DNA from: DASCOT01 sp965197275
GTDB lineage: Bacteria > Acidobacteriota > UBA890 > WLXD01
Direction of reading: 5' to 3'
Length of the DNA stretch: 64,000 nt
Assembly: GCA_965197275.1 (NCBI GenBank)
Contig: CBDAMQ010000016.1
Location: 1-64,000, forward strand
Shown piece by piece: positions 33,145 through 41,438 of this stretch. A model generated the notes under the pieces. That model was not told the origin of the DNA. It made no database searches and worked only from the letters and a program-made list of their open reading frames with translations. How positions within the stretch are numbered: position 1 is the first letter of the stretch; each line of letters starts with the position of its first letter. A program made the translations under genes and the position numbers.

Positions 33145-35190
33145 TCAGCGCCGCGTCGCTCCGAGTGCACGCTCTAGGTGATCGACCACTTGCTCATGGG
33201 CCGTCTCGATCTCTTCGGCCGTCAGAGTGCGATCGTCGGCGCGATAGGTCAACCGCAAGGTGGTCGCCAATTGCCCAGCCGGCACATCGTCGCCGCTGTA
33301 ACGGTCCAGTAGCCGCAACTCGACCAGCGGAATCTCGGGCATAGCATTGACCTCTGCCTCGATGCGCTCGAACTGTAGATGTTCGGCGACGAGCATGGTG
33401 ACGTCGCGCTCGCTGGACGGGTACCGGGGTAGGGGCTCGATAGAAAAGCGAGCTGCCTCGTGGGTCAGCAATGCCTCGAGGTCGATCTCCGCGGCCCAAG
33501 CAGCGACGTCGACTCCGAACATCGCTGCGGCCTCCGGATTGACCTTCCCGGCGATTCCCCTGGCTAGCTCGCCGACGTGAATCTCGGCGGCGGAGCCGGA
33601 TTGGAATCCCGGAATTTCGGCCGGTGCCCATGCGATCGCCGGCCATCGCATTCGTGTGCCGATGGTCTCCAGTGCGCCCTTGAGCTCGCCGAACCCGATG
33701 GGGTGCTCTGAGGCGGCGAAATGGGCCTCGCCTGCGGGTCCGCTGGCCGCTAGCGCCAGGCCCCGGGGCTCGGCCGGCGGACCGGCTTCGCCGGGGTGAA
33801 AAGTCCGGCCGACTTCGAACAACTTGACGCACCGCGCACCGCGGTTGAGGTTGCGAGCTACAGCTGCCAGCAGACCTGGCAACATACTCGTGCGCATGAC
33901 CCCCATCGCGGCCGAGATCGGATTCACTAGCGCCAGCGGCTCCTCTCCGTCGAGGAAGGGGGCCTGCTCTGCCGCGCTCGTGAATGCGAAGGTCATAGCC
34001 TCCCAGTAGCCGGCGGCGGCACAGATGTCCTTGACCCGGCGTTCGTTGCGGAGCGCTTCGCTGGGGCCGCGGCTGTGGCGCCGTCGTAGCAGTGGCAGGG
34101 TGTCGGGAAGTTGATCGTAGCCGTGGAACCGAGCGATCTCCTCGATCAGGTCCTCTTCGCGGGAAACGTCGACTCGACGCAACGGCACCTCGACATCACA
34201 GCCGCCGTCGGCATGGCGCGTCGCGAAGCCTAGCGCGCCGAGAATCGCGCGCACGCGCTCGGCAGGCACGTCGACCCCGAGGTAGCTACGCAGGCGCGCG
34301 TCGCTGAGCACGAGGCGCCGATCTTCGGGAAGCGAGCCGACGACGTCGATACCCTCCGAGCTCACGGAGCCGCTGCCGAGCTCGGCGATGAGATGGCAGG
34401 CTCGGTTGACGGCCGCGGCGATGCCCTGCGGCGACATGTCGCGCTCGAAGCGATGGCTGGCATCCGTATGCAGACTGAGGCGCTTGGACATCCGACGCAC
34501 GGTGCCAGGATCGAAATAGGCGCACTCGAGCAGTACGCGTGTGGTCGATTCCGTCACTCCGGTCTCGTTGCCTCCCATCAACCCCGCCAAGCCCACGGGA
34601 CCGTTCGGGTCGGCGATGACCAGGTCGTCGCTGGTGAGCTTGCGTTCGACCTCGTCGAGCGTGACAACCTGCTCGCCATCCCGAGCCCAGCGAACGATGA
34701 TCTGTCCCTCGGCAAGCTTGTCGAGGTCATAGGCGTGCATCGGTCGTCCCAGCTCCCACATGACGAAGTTGGTCACGTCGACGACGTTGTTGATCGGTCG
34801 CAGGCCGATCGACTCCAATCGCGTACACATCCATTGTGGGGATGGGCCCACCGTCACGTCGAACATCGCGCGCGCGGCGAAGCGTGGACAAGCGACAGGA
34901 TCGTCCACCCGTATACCGGCTACGGAAGCTGTCGAATTGCCTGAGGCTGCGATCGTGTCCGCCGGCCGACGCAAGTCTGCATCGAGCGCGATCGCCAGCT
35001 CGCGGGCGAGGCCATAGTGGTTCAGCACGTCTGGGCGGTTGCTCGGCAGGTCGAGATCCAGGCTCAGATCCTCGCCGTCGGGTCGCGCGTCATCCACCAC
35101 CAGGCCGAGCATCGAAAGCCGCTCGCACAGCGCCGCCGTGTCGTCAGGGAGATCTGTGTAATCGGCGATCCAGTTGCGGGAAAAGCGCAT
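33145..35190 (-). CDS. pheT: Phenylalanyl-tRNA synthetase beta subunit, short form without tRNA-binding domain
   Basis: With PheS forms the (alpha-beta)2 enzyme that charges tRNA-Phe. The product is 681 residues against about 790-800 in most bacteria. The N-terminus (MRFSRNWIADYTDLPDD, MLGLVVDDARPDGED) runs straight into DLPSNRPDVLNHYGLARELA, so the EMAP-II/OB tRNA-binding domain of roughly 110 residues that normally sits between them is absent. B5 (SLHTDASHRFERD), B3/4 editing and the C-terminal FDX-anticodon-binding domain (PRYPSSERDVTML) are present. Reading is continuous, so this is a domain loss and not a frameshift. It lies seven bases after pheS. Confidence 0.95.
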   Translation of the reverse strand: MRFSRNWIADYTDLPDDTAALCERLSMLGLVVDDARPDGEDLSLDLDLPSNRPDVLNHYGLARELAIALDADLRRPADTIAASGNSTASVAGIRVDDPVACPRFAARAMFDVTVGPSPQWMCTRLESIGLRPINNVVDVTNFVMWELGRPMHAYDLDKLAEGQIIVRWARDGEQVVTLDEVERKLTSDDLVIADPNGPVGLAGLMGGNETGVTESTTRVLLECAYFDPGTVRRMSKRLSLHTDASHRFERDMSPQGIAAAVNRACHLIAELGSGSVSSEGIDVVGSLPEDRRLVLSDARLRSYLGVDVPAERVRAILGALGFATRHADGGCDVEVPLRRVDVSREEDLIEEIARFHGYDQLPDTLPLLRRRHSRGPSEALRNERRVKDICAAAGYWEAMTFAFTSAAEQAPFLDGEEPLALVNPISAAMGVMRTSMLPGLLAAVARNLNRGARCVKLFEVGRTFHPGEAGPPAEPRGLALAASGPAGEAHFAASEHPIGFGELKGALETIGTRMRWPAIAWAPAEIPGFQSGSAAEIHVGELARGIAGKVNPEAAAMFGVDVAAWAAEIDLEALLTHEAARFSIEPLPRYPSSERDVTMLVAEHLQFERIEAEVNAMPEIPLVELRLLDRYSGDDVPAGQLATTLRLTYRADDRTLTAEEIETAHEQVVDHLERALGATRR

Positions 35191-35197
35191 CTAGTGC

Positions 35198-36271
35198 CTA
35201 GGACGCGAACTGGCGGAGGAAGCGCAGGTCGTTCTCGTAGTAGTACCGGATGTCCTCGACCCCGTAGCGTACCGCCGTGATGCGATCGATACCGAAGCCG
35301 AACGCGAAGCCCTGGTAGCGGCCAGACTCGTACCCCACGTTCTCGAACAGGACGGGATGCACCATCCCGGAACCGAGTAGCTCGACCCAGCCGGATCCCT
35401 TGCACACTCGGCATCCGTCACCACCGCATGCCGGACAGGTGGCGTCGAGCTCGGCGGAGGGCTCGGTGAACGGGAAGTAGCCCGGCCGGAACCGGGTGGC
35501 TGTCTGCGGTCCGAACAGTGCTTTGGCAAAGGTATCGAGCGTCCCCTTCAAGTCGGCCAGCGTGATGTCGGTGTCCACCACCAGGCCTTCGAGCTGAACG
35601 AACATCGGTGTGTGGGTCGCATCAGGTGTGTCGCGACGGAACACCCGTCCCGGGACGATGATGGCGAATGGGGGCTCGTGCGTCTCCATGTATCGAATCT
35701 GGACCGGGGAGGTATGTGTTCGGAGCAGCAAGTCACCGTCGAGATGCAACGTGTCCTGTGCGTCACGCGCCGGGTGGTCGGGCGGGAAGTTGAGCGCTCC
35801 GAAGTTGTACCAGTCCGTCTCGACCTCTGGGCCGTCGACGACGTCGTACCCCATGGCCACGAAGATGCTCTCGATTTCGGCCAGCGTGCGGGTGATCGGG
35901 TGCAATCCACCCAGGGCATCGGGTACCGCCGGCTGGGTGACGTCGATCGCCTCGTTGCGGGCGCGCTCGGACGATGCGGCCGCTCGAAGTTGCTGTTCCA
36001 GCTCGTCCAACGCTGCGCCGATGGTCTGTCGGGCGCGATTGGCCGCAGCGCCGACCTGTCGTTTCGTATCGTCATCCAGATCCCGCATGCTCTGGAAGAT
36101 CGCAGTGAGCCGGCCGCGCTTACGACCCAGATAGCGCGCCTGTAGCTCTGGCAGCTCGTCGAGATGCCCGATCGCAGAGCTCTCGCGACGGAACTCGGCA
36201 ATGATCGTCTCGATGAGCGCTAGCGGGTCGCCGGTGGCGTCCACGTCGTCGTCCAGCGGGGCGACCGCCAT
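35198..36271 (-). CDS. pheS: Phenylalanyl-tRNA synthetase alpha subunit
   Basis: Catalytic class II subunit of PheRS. The 357-residue product has an N-terminal coiled coil (about 15-110, LQARYLGRKRGRLTAIFQSM), then the motif 1 region (HPITRTLAEIESIFVAMGY), motif 2 (ETHEPPFAIIVPGRVFRRD) and motif 3 (FAFGFGIDRITAVRYG). A Cys pair region (CPACGGDGCRVCKGSG) is unusual in its number of cysteines and could bind zinc, as seen in a subset of bacterial PheS proteins. Lies seven bases after rplT and seven before pheT. Confidence 0.96.
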   Translation of the reverse strand: MAVAPLDDDVDATGDPLALIETIIAEFRRESSAIGHLDELPELQARYLGRKRGRLTAIFQSMRDLDDDTKRQVGAAANRARQTIGAALDELEQQLRAAASSERARNEAIDVTQPAVPDALGGLHPITRTLAEIESIFVAMGYDVVDGPEVETDWYNFGALNFPPDHPARDAQDTLHLDGDLLLRTHTSPVQIRYMETHEPPFAIIVPGRVFRRDTPDATHTPMFVQLEGLVVDTDITLADLKGTLDTFAKALFGPQTATRFRPGYFPFTEPSAELDATCPACGGDGCRVCKGSGWVELLGSGMVHPVLFENVGYESGRYQGFAFGFGIDRITAVRYGVEDIRYYYENDLRFLRQFAS

Positions 36272-36278
36272 ATCGGGC

Positions 36279-36632
36279 TCAGCTGAGAGCGTTCTTGGCG
36301 GTGGCGGCGAGTGCCTCGAAGGCGCGCGGATCCTCGACCGCGAGCTCCGCGAGCACCTTCCGATCCAGCCCCACTCCGGCGATCGTCAGACCGTTGATGA
36401 ACTGGCTGTACGACAAACCGTGCTCGCGGCTAGCGGCGTTTATGCGCGTGATCCACAGACGTCGGTAGTCACGCTTCTTGCGCTTGCGGCCATGGAACGC
36501 GTACTGCAGAGCCCGGTCGACCGCCTCGCTCGCCTCGCTGTAGAGTCGACTCTTGGCGCCGAAATAGCCTTTGGCCTGCTTGAGAACGCGGCGGCGCCGC
36601 TTCGTATGCACATTGCCGCGCTTGACGCGCAT
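36279..36632 (-). CDS. rplT: Ribosomal protein L20
   Basis: Early-assembly 50S protein that binds 23S rRNA. The 117-residue product has the hallmark Arg/Lys-rich N-terminus (MRVKRGNVHTKRRRRVLK) with GYFGAKSRLYSEASEAV and, near the end, LAELAVEDPRAFEALAATAK. In many bacteria L20 represses the infC-rpmI-rplT operon by binding its own leader; no leader copy could be recognised here. It lies 24 bases after rpmI and seven before pheS. Confidence 0.98.
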   Translation of the reverse strand: MRVKRGNVHTKRRRRVLKQAKGYFGAKSRLYSEASEAVDRALQYAFHGRKRKKRDYRRLWITRINAASREHGLSYSQFINGLTIAGVGLDRKVLAELAVEDPRAFEALAATAKNALS

Positions 36633-36656
36633 GATGATTCCTCCGTCGCCGGCCGG

Positions 36657-36851
36657 CTAGCCGTTGAGCAGCCGATCCACGCGCTTGTAGTCGGCGCTGG
36701 TCAGCGTAGTCGGTTTGCCGAGCCGTCGCTTCCGCTTGCGTGCCTTCTTGGTCAGGATGTGGGCCTTGTAGGCCTTGCGGCGCACGAGTTTCCCCGTGCC
36801 GGTGCGCTTGAAGCGCTTGGCTGCGCCGCGATGTGTCTTGAGCTTCGGCAT
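36657..36851 (-). CDS. rpmI: Ribosomal protein L35
   Basis: A 64-residue 50S protein, MPKLKTHRGAAKRFKRTGTG at the N-terminus and KARKRKRRLGKPTTL toward the end, rich in Lys and Arg as always. It sits between infC and rplT in the standard order. A ribosome site (GAACGAC) is poor, but initiation may be coupled to infC, which ends 51 bases upstream. Confidence 0.97.
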   Translation of the reverse strand: MPKLKTHRGAAKRFKRTGTGKLVRRKAYKAHILTKKARKRKRRLGKPTTLTSADYKRVDRLLNG

Positions 36852-36902
36852 GTCGTTCCTCGTTCGCCTCGGATACCGTCATGTTCCGGCGTACGGACTT
36901 GG

Positions 36903-37412
36903 TCAATCGCGCTTCGGCGTCAGGATCATGATCATCTGCCGCCCGATCATGCTGGGCATGCTTTCGACTCTGTAGCTACCTTCCTCGAGATCCTCTCGGA
37001 CGCGTTCCAGAATGCGGCGCCCGAGCTCGGGATGAACCACCTCGCGGCCACGGAACATGATCGTCGCCTTGATCATGTGACCTTCGCCGAGAAACCGCTT
37101 GATGTGGTTGAGCTTGAAGGCGTAGTCGTGCTGGTCGATCTTGGGGCGGAATTTTACTTCCTTGAGCTGTGGCTGATGTGCCTTTTGCTTGCGATCCTTC
37201 GCCAGCCGGTAGACATACTTGCCGTAGTCCATCAGCCGGCACACGGGCGGTTGCGCCATCGGCGCGACCTCGACCAGATCCAGGCCCGCCTCGCGGGCGA
37301 GATCCATGGCCTCCTCGGTGGCGACGATGCCGGCTTGCTCACCTTCTCCGTCGATCAGACGAACCTGCGGGACGCGAATGCTCTCGTTTATACGATGGCG
37401 CTTGTCGCTAAT
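36903..37412 (-). CDS. infC: Translation initiation factor IF-3 (AUU start)
   Basis: IF-3 keeps subunits apart and proofreads the start codon. Starting at the first ATG (37307) would remove the N-terminal domain. Upstream, in frame, an ATT at 37412-37410 is preceded by GAGGA with good spacing and opens ISDKRHRINESIRVPQVRLI, the conserved IF-3 N-terminus. It gives 169 residues, the family length. AUU is the classical autoregulatory start of infC, since IF-3 itself rejects non-canonical starts. Later motifs (MDYGKYVYRLAKDRK, KEVKFRPKIDQHDY, FRGREVVHPELG) are standard. thrS ends 68 bases before it. Confidence 0.95.
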   Translation of the reverse strand: MSDKRHRINESIRVPQVRLIDGEGEQAGIVATEEAMDLAREAGLDLVEVAPMAQPPVCRLMDYGKYVYRLAKDRKQKAHQPQLKEVKFRPKIDQHDYAFKLNHIKRFLGEGHMIKATIMFRGREVVHPELGRRILERVREDLEEGSYRVESMPSMIGRQMIMILTPKRD

Positions 37413-37480
37413 TGCTTGGTTTCCTCGAATGGAAGTTGCGATTCACCGGCCAGCTTGGTCGATGTTCAATACAGAATGCC

Positions 37481-39436
37481 TCAGTCCGCCTCGACAGGCC
37501 ACTCCTGCAGAGAACGGGCGTCGACGTCGGCCGCCGTTCGCTCGACGAACTCCGTCGAGTTCATCGCGCCGAGGTTGCCTGCGGCGCGGTGTCGGACAGC
37601 CACCTGCCCAGCCTCGGCCTCGCGGTCGCCGACGACCAACATGAACGGGACTTTCTGCAGTTGCGCGTCGCGGATCTTGGCACCCATCTTCTCGGAGCGC
37701 CCATCGACGTCGATGCGTAGGCCGGCGGCGCGCCCTTCTGCCGCTATCTGCTCCGCGTAGCCGGTGTGGCGATCGGCGATCGGGATCACCGTTGCTTGTA
37801 CCGGGGCCAGCCAGAGAGGGAAGGCGCCGGCGTAGTGCTCCACCAGCATGCCGAAGAAGCGCTCGAACGACCCGAGCAGCGCGCGGTGGATCATGATCAC
37901 CCGATGCTCACGCGAGTCATTGCCGATGTAGCCGATGTCGAATCGTTCCGGGAGCGTGAAATCGAACTGCACCGTTGAGCACTGCCATTTGCGGCCAATC
38001 GCGTCGGTGACCTGGACGTCGATCTTCGGTCCGTAGAAAACCGCCTCGCCCTCCATGCGCTCGTACTCGAATCCCTCGGCCTCGAGTGCCCTGGTAAGGG
38101 CGGCCTCGGCGCGCTCCCAGTCGGAGTCGGTTCCGGCGTATTTCTCGGTGTCCTCAGGGTCTCGGACCGAAAGCTCGACGGTGTACTCGTCGAACCCGAA
38201 AGTAGCAAGGAGATCGCGCATGAACTGAAGCGCGCCGAGGATCTCCGCGTCGATTTGATCGGGCGTGCAGAACAGGTGGGCATCATCCTGGGTGAAGCCG
38301 CGTACCCGCAACATCCCGTGGAGCACGCCGGAACGCTCGTAGCGGTAGACCGTACCGAACTCGGCCATGCGAACCGGAAGCTCGCGGTATGAACGCCCGC
38401 GGTTCTGGTACACGAGAATGTGGCCCGGGCAGTTCATCGGTTTGAGAACGTACTCCTGCTCGTCGATCTCGAGCGAGTACATGTTCTCGCGGTAGTAATC
38501 CCAGTGGCCGGATTGCTCCCAGAGCTTCTTGCGCGCGATATGCGGTGTGTAGACCAGGTCGTACCCACGGCGTAGATGCTCGGCCCGCAGGTAATCCTCG
38601 ATGAGGCTGCGGATCAGCGCCCCCTTCGGGTGCCAGAAGACCACCCCTGGTCCGGCGGACTCGTCGATGTGGTACAGGTCGAGGTCCGTGCCGAGACGGC
38701 GATGGTCACGCCGGCGAATCTCATCGAGCTGATCGAGGCGCTCCTGGAGCGCCTCATCGGAGAAGAACGCCGTGGCATAGATGCGTTGCATCATCGGCGC
38801 ATCGTCACGACCGCGCCAGTGTGCGGCGGCCGAGTGCAGCACCTTCACCGATGGGATACGCAATGTTGACGGTAGGTGCGGTCCGGTGCAGAAGTCGACG
38901 AACTCGCCCTGCTGATAACAGGAAACCGAATCGCTGCCCTTGTCGCGGATGAGCTCACACTTGAGCGACTCGCCCTTGTCTTCGAACAGCGCCAGCGCCT
39001 CCTCCTTCGGCATCTCGAGACGCACCATCGGCTGATCGTCGGTGATGAGCTGCTGCATCCGCGCCTCGATCGTCTCCAGGTCTTCCGGGGTGAACGGCTG
39101 TTCGCGCAGGAAGTCGTAGTAGAAGCCGTCGGCCGTGGGCGGGCCGATTCCCACCTGGGTGTCTTCGAAGAGCTGTTGCACGGCCTGCGCCATCACGTGG
39201 GACGCGGTATGTCGCGTCATCTCGAGGGCGTCCGCAGGGTTCGTGTCAGCGGCGATGAGCTCGAGATCGCCAGACTCGTCGAGGGCCATCTGGAAATCGA
39301 GAGAGCGCCCACCGAGACGTACCCCGACTCCGTCCTGGAGCCACCCCGGCGCCACTTTCTCCAGCAGTTCGCCAACGCGCGCACCTGGATCGACTTCGTG
39401 CGCCTGCTCGCCGATCCTGATTTGCAGTGGACTCAT
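37481..39436 (-). CDS. thrS: Threonyl-tRNA synthetase
   Basis: Charges tRNA-Thr and edits Ser-tRNA-Thr. The 651-residue product has a TGS domain (about 1-60), the editing domain with TRHTASHVMA (His76, His80), the class II core with MNCPGHILVYQNRGRSYREL and RVRGFTQDDAHLFC, and a C-terminal anticodon-binding domain (VTIPIADRHTGYAEQ region). The open frame goes back to 39484, but ATG 39434-39436 begins MSPLQIRIGEQ, the TGS start. The first gene of the thrS-infC-rpmI-rplT-pheS-pheT block; the tRNA-Val gene lies 54 bases upstream on the same strand. Confidence 0.97.
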   Translation of the reverse strand: MSPLQIRIGEQAHEVDPGARVGELLEKVAPGWLQDGVGVRLGGRSLDFQMALDESGDLELIAADTNPADALEMTRHTASHVMAQAVQQLFEDTQVGIGPPTADGFYYDFLREQPFTPEDLETIEARMQQLITDDQPMVRLEMPKEEALALFEDKGESLKCELIRDKGSDSVSCYQQGEFVDFCTGPHLPSTLRIPSVKVLHSAAAHWRGRDDAPMMQRIYATAFFSDEALQERLDQLDEIRRRDHRRLGTDLDLYHIDESAGPGVVFWHPKGALIRSLIEDYLRAEHLRRGYDLVYTPHIARKKLWEQSGHWDYYRENMYSLEIDEQEYVLKPMNCPGHILVYQNRGRSYRELPVRMAEFGTVYRYERSGVLHGMLRVRGFTQDDAHLFCTPDQIDAEILGALQFMRDLLATFGFDEYTVELSVRDPEDTEKYAGTDSDWERAEAALTRALEAEGFEYERMEGEAVFYGPKIDVQVTDAIGRKWQCSTVQFDFTLPERFDIGYIGNDSREHRVIMIHRALLGSFERFFGMLVEHYAGAFPLWLAPVQATVIPIADRHTGYAEQIAAEGRAAGLRIDVDGRSEKMGAKIRDAQLQKVPFMLVVGDREAEAGQVAVRHRAAGNLGAMNSTEFVERTAADVDARSLQEWPVEAD

Positions 39437-39490
39437 CGAGGTGCTCGCACGTGTCCTGTGACCACGAACGGTGGAAGGCAACAAAGGGAG

Positions 39491-39563
39491 TAGGCGCGGC
39501 CGGGCTCGAACCGACGACCTCTTCCGCGTCAGGGAAGCGCTCTCCCAACTGAGCTACGCGCCT
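39491..39563 (-). tRNA. tRNA-Val (GAC)
   Basis: A full cloverleaf: acceptor AGGCGCG with CGCGCCT and discriminator A, D-arm GCTC/GAGC, anticodon stem CTTCC/GGAAG with loop CTGACGC (anticodon GAC, reading GUC), a five-base variable loop, T-arm GTCGG/CCGGC with TTCGAGC. 73 bases; CCA is not encoded. It lies immediately upstream of thrS, and a strong promoter is seen 60-90 bases before it. Confidence 0.95.
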
Positions 39564-39576
39564 GCGCTAAGACAAA

Positions 39577-39614
39577 GCGGCTCTCGGCTTGCTACCACTA
39601 TGCGCGAGAGCCGC
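39577..39614 (-). terminator. Perfect 10-bp hairpin between promoter and tRNA-Val
   Basis: Minus strand: GCGGCTCTCG (39614-39605) pairs with CGAGAGCCGC (39586-39577) across an 18-base loop, followed by TTTGTCTT. It could terminate the membrane-protein gene ending at 39653, or, since the promoter at 39627-39656 lies before it, act as a leader hairpin or processing site for the tRNA transcript. Confidence 0.6.
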
Positions 39615-39626
39615 GGCAAGGGAGGA

Positions 39627-39656
39627 ACTATAGCAGCGGTGCGCGAAAACGGTCAA
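39627..39656 (-). promoter_or_regulatory. Strong sigma-70-type promoter for tRNA-Val/thrS
   Basis: Minus strand TTGACC (39656-39651) and TATAGT (39632-39627) with an 18-base spacer; both boxes match 5/6. It overlaps the last codons of the membrane-protein gene and points to tRNA-Val, whose 5' end lies about 57 bases downstream of the expected start site. Confidence 0.65.
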
Positions 39657-40396
39657 CGCGACAAGCCGACCTCCAGAACGTGCTTAGGCCCGGACAGGAA
39701 CGCCACCACTACCGCCATCAGAACGTCGCCCGGGAGATGCATCACGTAACCGTAAAACACCAGGTCGTCCACGGTCATCATGGCGCCGTCTGCAAAGTGC
39801 TGGCTCGCAGCCGTCCACCCGAGTCCGAGGAGGTAGTAGGGGGCCAGGCAGGCGGTGAGCGTCAGCACACGCGTCGGTTTTTCCACCAGCCGGAGGGCGT
39901 AGAAGAAGGCGATCACCATCGCCAGAATGAGAACCGCGTTGAAATAGGGTTTCAGCTGTTGGCCGATCCAGGGCTCTTCCCAGGCGCTTGCTGCCGCCGC
40001 CGCTACCAGCCCCATCACCAGCAGGGTCATCCTGATCGTCCGACGCTGTCCGGTTCCGCCTTGGGCCACCGCCAAGCGACCGGCAGCCGCCCCAACAGCG
40101 ATGCGACCGGCCATGTAACCCCAATCCGACGGCTCGCCGATTATGCCCACGAGGCTCAGCGGCACGAGAAGGGCAAATGCCAGCGCCTGCGAGCGGAGGG
40201 CCCCCAAGGTCCCCAGCGTGCACCCAGCCATCAGGGCCGCGCCGGTGGAGAAAGTGTACGCGCCCACGGTGAGCTCGTAGCCCAACGGATGGGCGAGGAC
40301 GGTCAGCAGCGCCCAGGCCCAGAGCGGCCAGTCGCGTGGGCTCAACGGCTCAGCGGCCGGCAGACTGGCTTCGGGCTCGTGGTAGGTGGTTATCAA
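39653..40396 (-). CDS. Multispan membrane protein, ECF S-component-like
   Basis: A 247-residue protein with six to seven hydrophobic segments (about 25-50, 52-72, 75-95, 125-145, 155-175, 190-210, 218-240). YGYVMHLPGDVLMAVVVAFL near the C-terminus recalls the PGD segment of BioY and other substrate-binding (S) subunits of ECF transporters, and GYELTVGAYTFSTGAALMAG fits their N-terminal part. I cannot assign a substrate, and no ECF ATPase or T subunit is nearby. The start overlaps the end of the parA-like reading by 47 bases, so either the start or that parA end may be misplaced. Confidence 0.5.
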   Translation of the reverse strand: MITTYHEPEASLPAAEPLSPRDWPLWAWALLTVLAHPLGYELTVGAYTFSTGAALMAGCTLGTLGALRSQALAFALLVPLSLVGIIGEPSDWGYMAGRIAVGAAAGRLAVAQGGTGQRRTIRMTLLVMGLVAAAAASAWEEPWIGQQLKPYFNAVLILAMVIAFFYALRLVEKPTRVLTLTACLAPYYLLGLGWTAASQHFADGAMMTVDDLVFYGYVMHLPGDVLMAVVVAFLSGPKHVLEVGLSR

Positions 40397-41202
40397 CCAC
40401 GGTCAGGCGCCGTCGCTGCTCGTGATGCTGGGGCAATCCGAAATACCCGACTCGCGAGGCGGCGCGCCGGACGATCTCTCGAGCCAATGAGCGGCACTCG
40501 GCGGCCGCCCGCGTCGCCGGTGCGTAGCGAGTGATCGGATCGCATGCGTCCGTCAACTCGGCAAGCTGTACACAATCGTTGATCACCGTGTCGAACACCA
40601 GATCACCGTACGTCGAGCGCAACGCATCCAGGACCTGACGCGCCAGACGAGTGCGCGCATCGAAAGCGTTGGCGAAGATCCCGAGCAAATCGAGGCTGGG
40701 GTTGGCGCCGCGATCGCGTAGGTCCTTCACCAGCTCGAGTACGCGCTGTACACCCCGGCGCGCCATCCCGGCGGGGTGCACGGGGCAGAGGATATGTCGC
40801 GACGCGACATACGCATTGAGCAATACCACTCCGTTGCCGGGCGGGCAGTCGATGATGGCGTAGTCGCAAGTTTCGGGGCAGGCGCGCCAGTAAGACGCGC
40901 TCGCCGGCCAGGTTGCGTCGATTGATCTCGTCGAGCGACGGAGACGAGGCGACGCCCCAGATCCCCGGGATGCGCGTGCGCACGGCGGCAGTCCCGATCG
41001 TCGCTTGGCCACGCAGCACGTCGGCCAGCGTGTGGCGCGCCCCCAGCGATCGCAGATCGAGGCAGTCCGTCAGGCTGCCCTGGGAGTCGCCGTCGATCAG
41101 CAGCACCGTGTGACCGAACTCGGCCAGTACAGCGGCGAGGTTGAATGAGGTCGTCGTCTTGCCGGCGCCGCCTTTGATGTTGCTGACCGCGATAGTGCGC
41201 AT
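40350..41202 (-). pseudogene. parA: ParA/Soj-family ATPase with a frameshift
   Basis: ParA ATPases move or position DNA and large complexes. The N-terminal part (from ATG 41202, MRTIAVSNIKGGAGKTTTSF) has the deviant Walker A KGGAGKTT and LLIDGDSQGSL. After ERVLLARLP, near 40870-40885, the sense moves to the next frame, which carries CDYAIIDCPPGNGVVLLNAY (Walker B) and the rest (PVHPAGMARRGVQRVLELVK) to 40350. A +1 shift joins the two. No slippery run with a pausing hairpin is evident, so I take it as a disrupted gene or an assembly error. No parB or partition sites are nearby. Confidence 0.75.
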
Positions 41203-41336
41203 CGATTCCCAGGGTGAACAATGAACGCCGATCAAGCGTAGATGCGGCGAACACCGCGGTCAAGAGGGTTCCATTCCCAGGACGGGATTGCCCGGCCGGC
41301 AACGGACTGGGTCCGTGTACCGTGGCGGCTCCCTCG

Positions 41337-41366
41337 CTGACGAGAATCAGGGGGTCGGCCTATACT
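41337..41366 (+). promoter_or_regulatory. Probable promoter of the membrane PQQ-propeller gene
   Basis: CTGACG (41337-41342) and TATACT (41361-41366) with an 18-base spacer, 73 bases before the ATG. The match is 4/6 and 5/6. The remaining part of the 236-base gap after parA shows nothing else clear. Confidence 0.4.
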
Positions 41367-41438
41367 TTGCAGCTGCCAGAGCGGGGTCGCCGGTGCCCGA
41401 CCCGTGCACCAAGCGCGCCAGCTGCAGGAGCCGAAGAC

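Noticed and set aside
36852..37480. L20-binding leader of the infC operon
   Set aside because: The thrS-infC and infC-rpmI gaps are short, and I could not find the required pseudoknot-like arms by eye.
36201..37760. A 519-codon plus-strand open frame across rplT, rpmI and infC
   Set aside because: It runs antisense through four conserved translation genes and has no recognisable domain.
40860..40890. Programmed frameshift in parA
   Set aside because: No slippery heptamer or stop-codon context and no stable downstream structure was seen; a mutation or assembly error is simpler.
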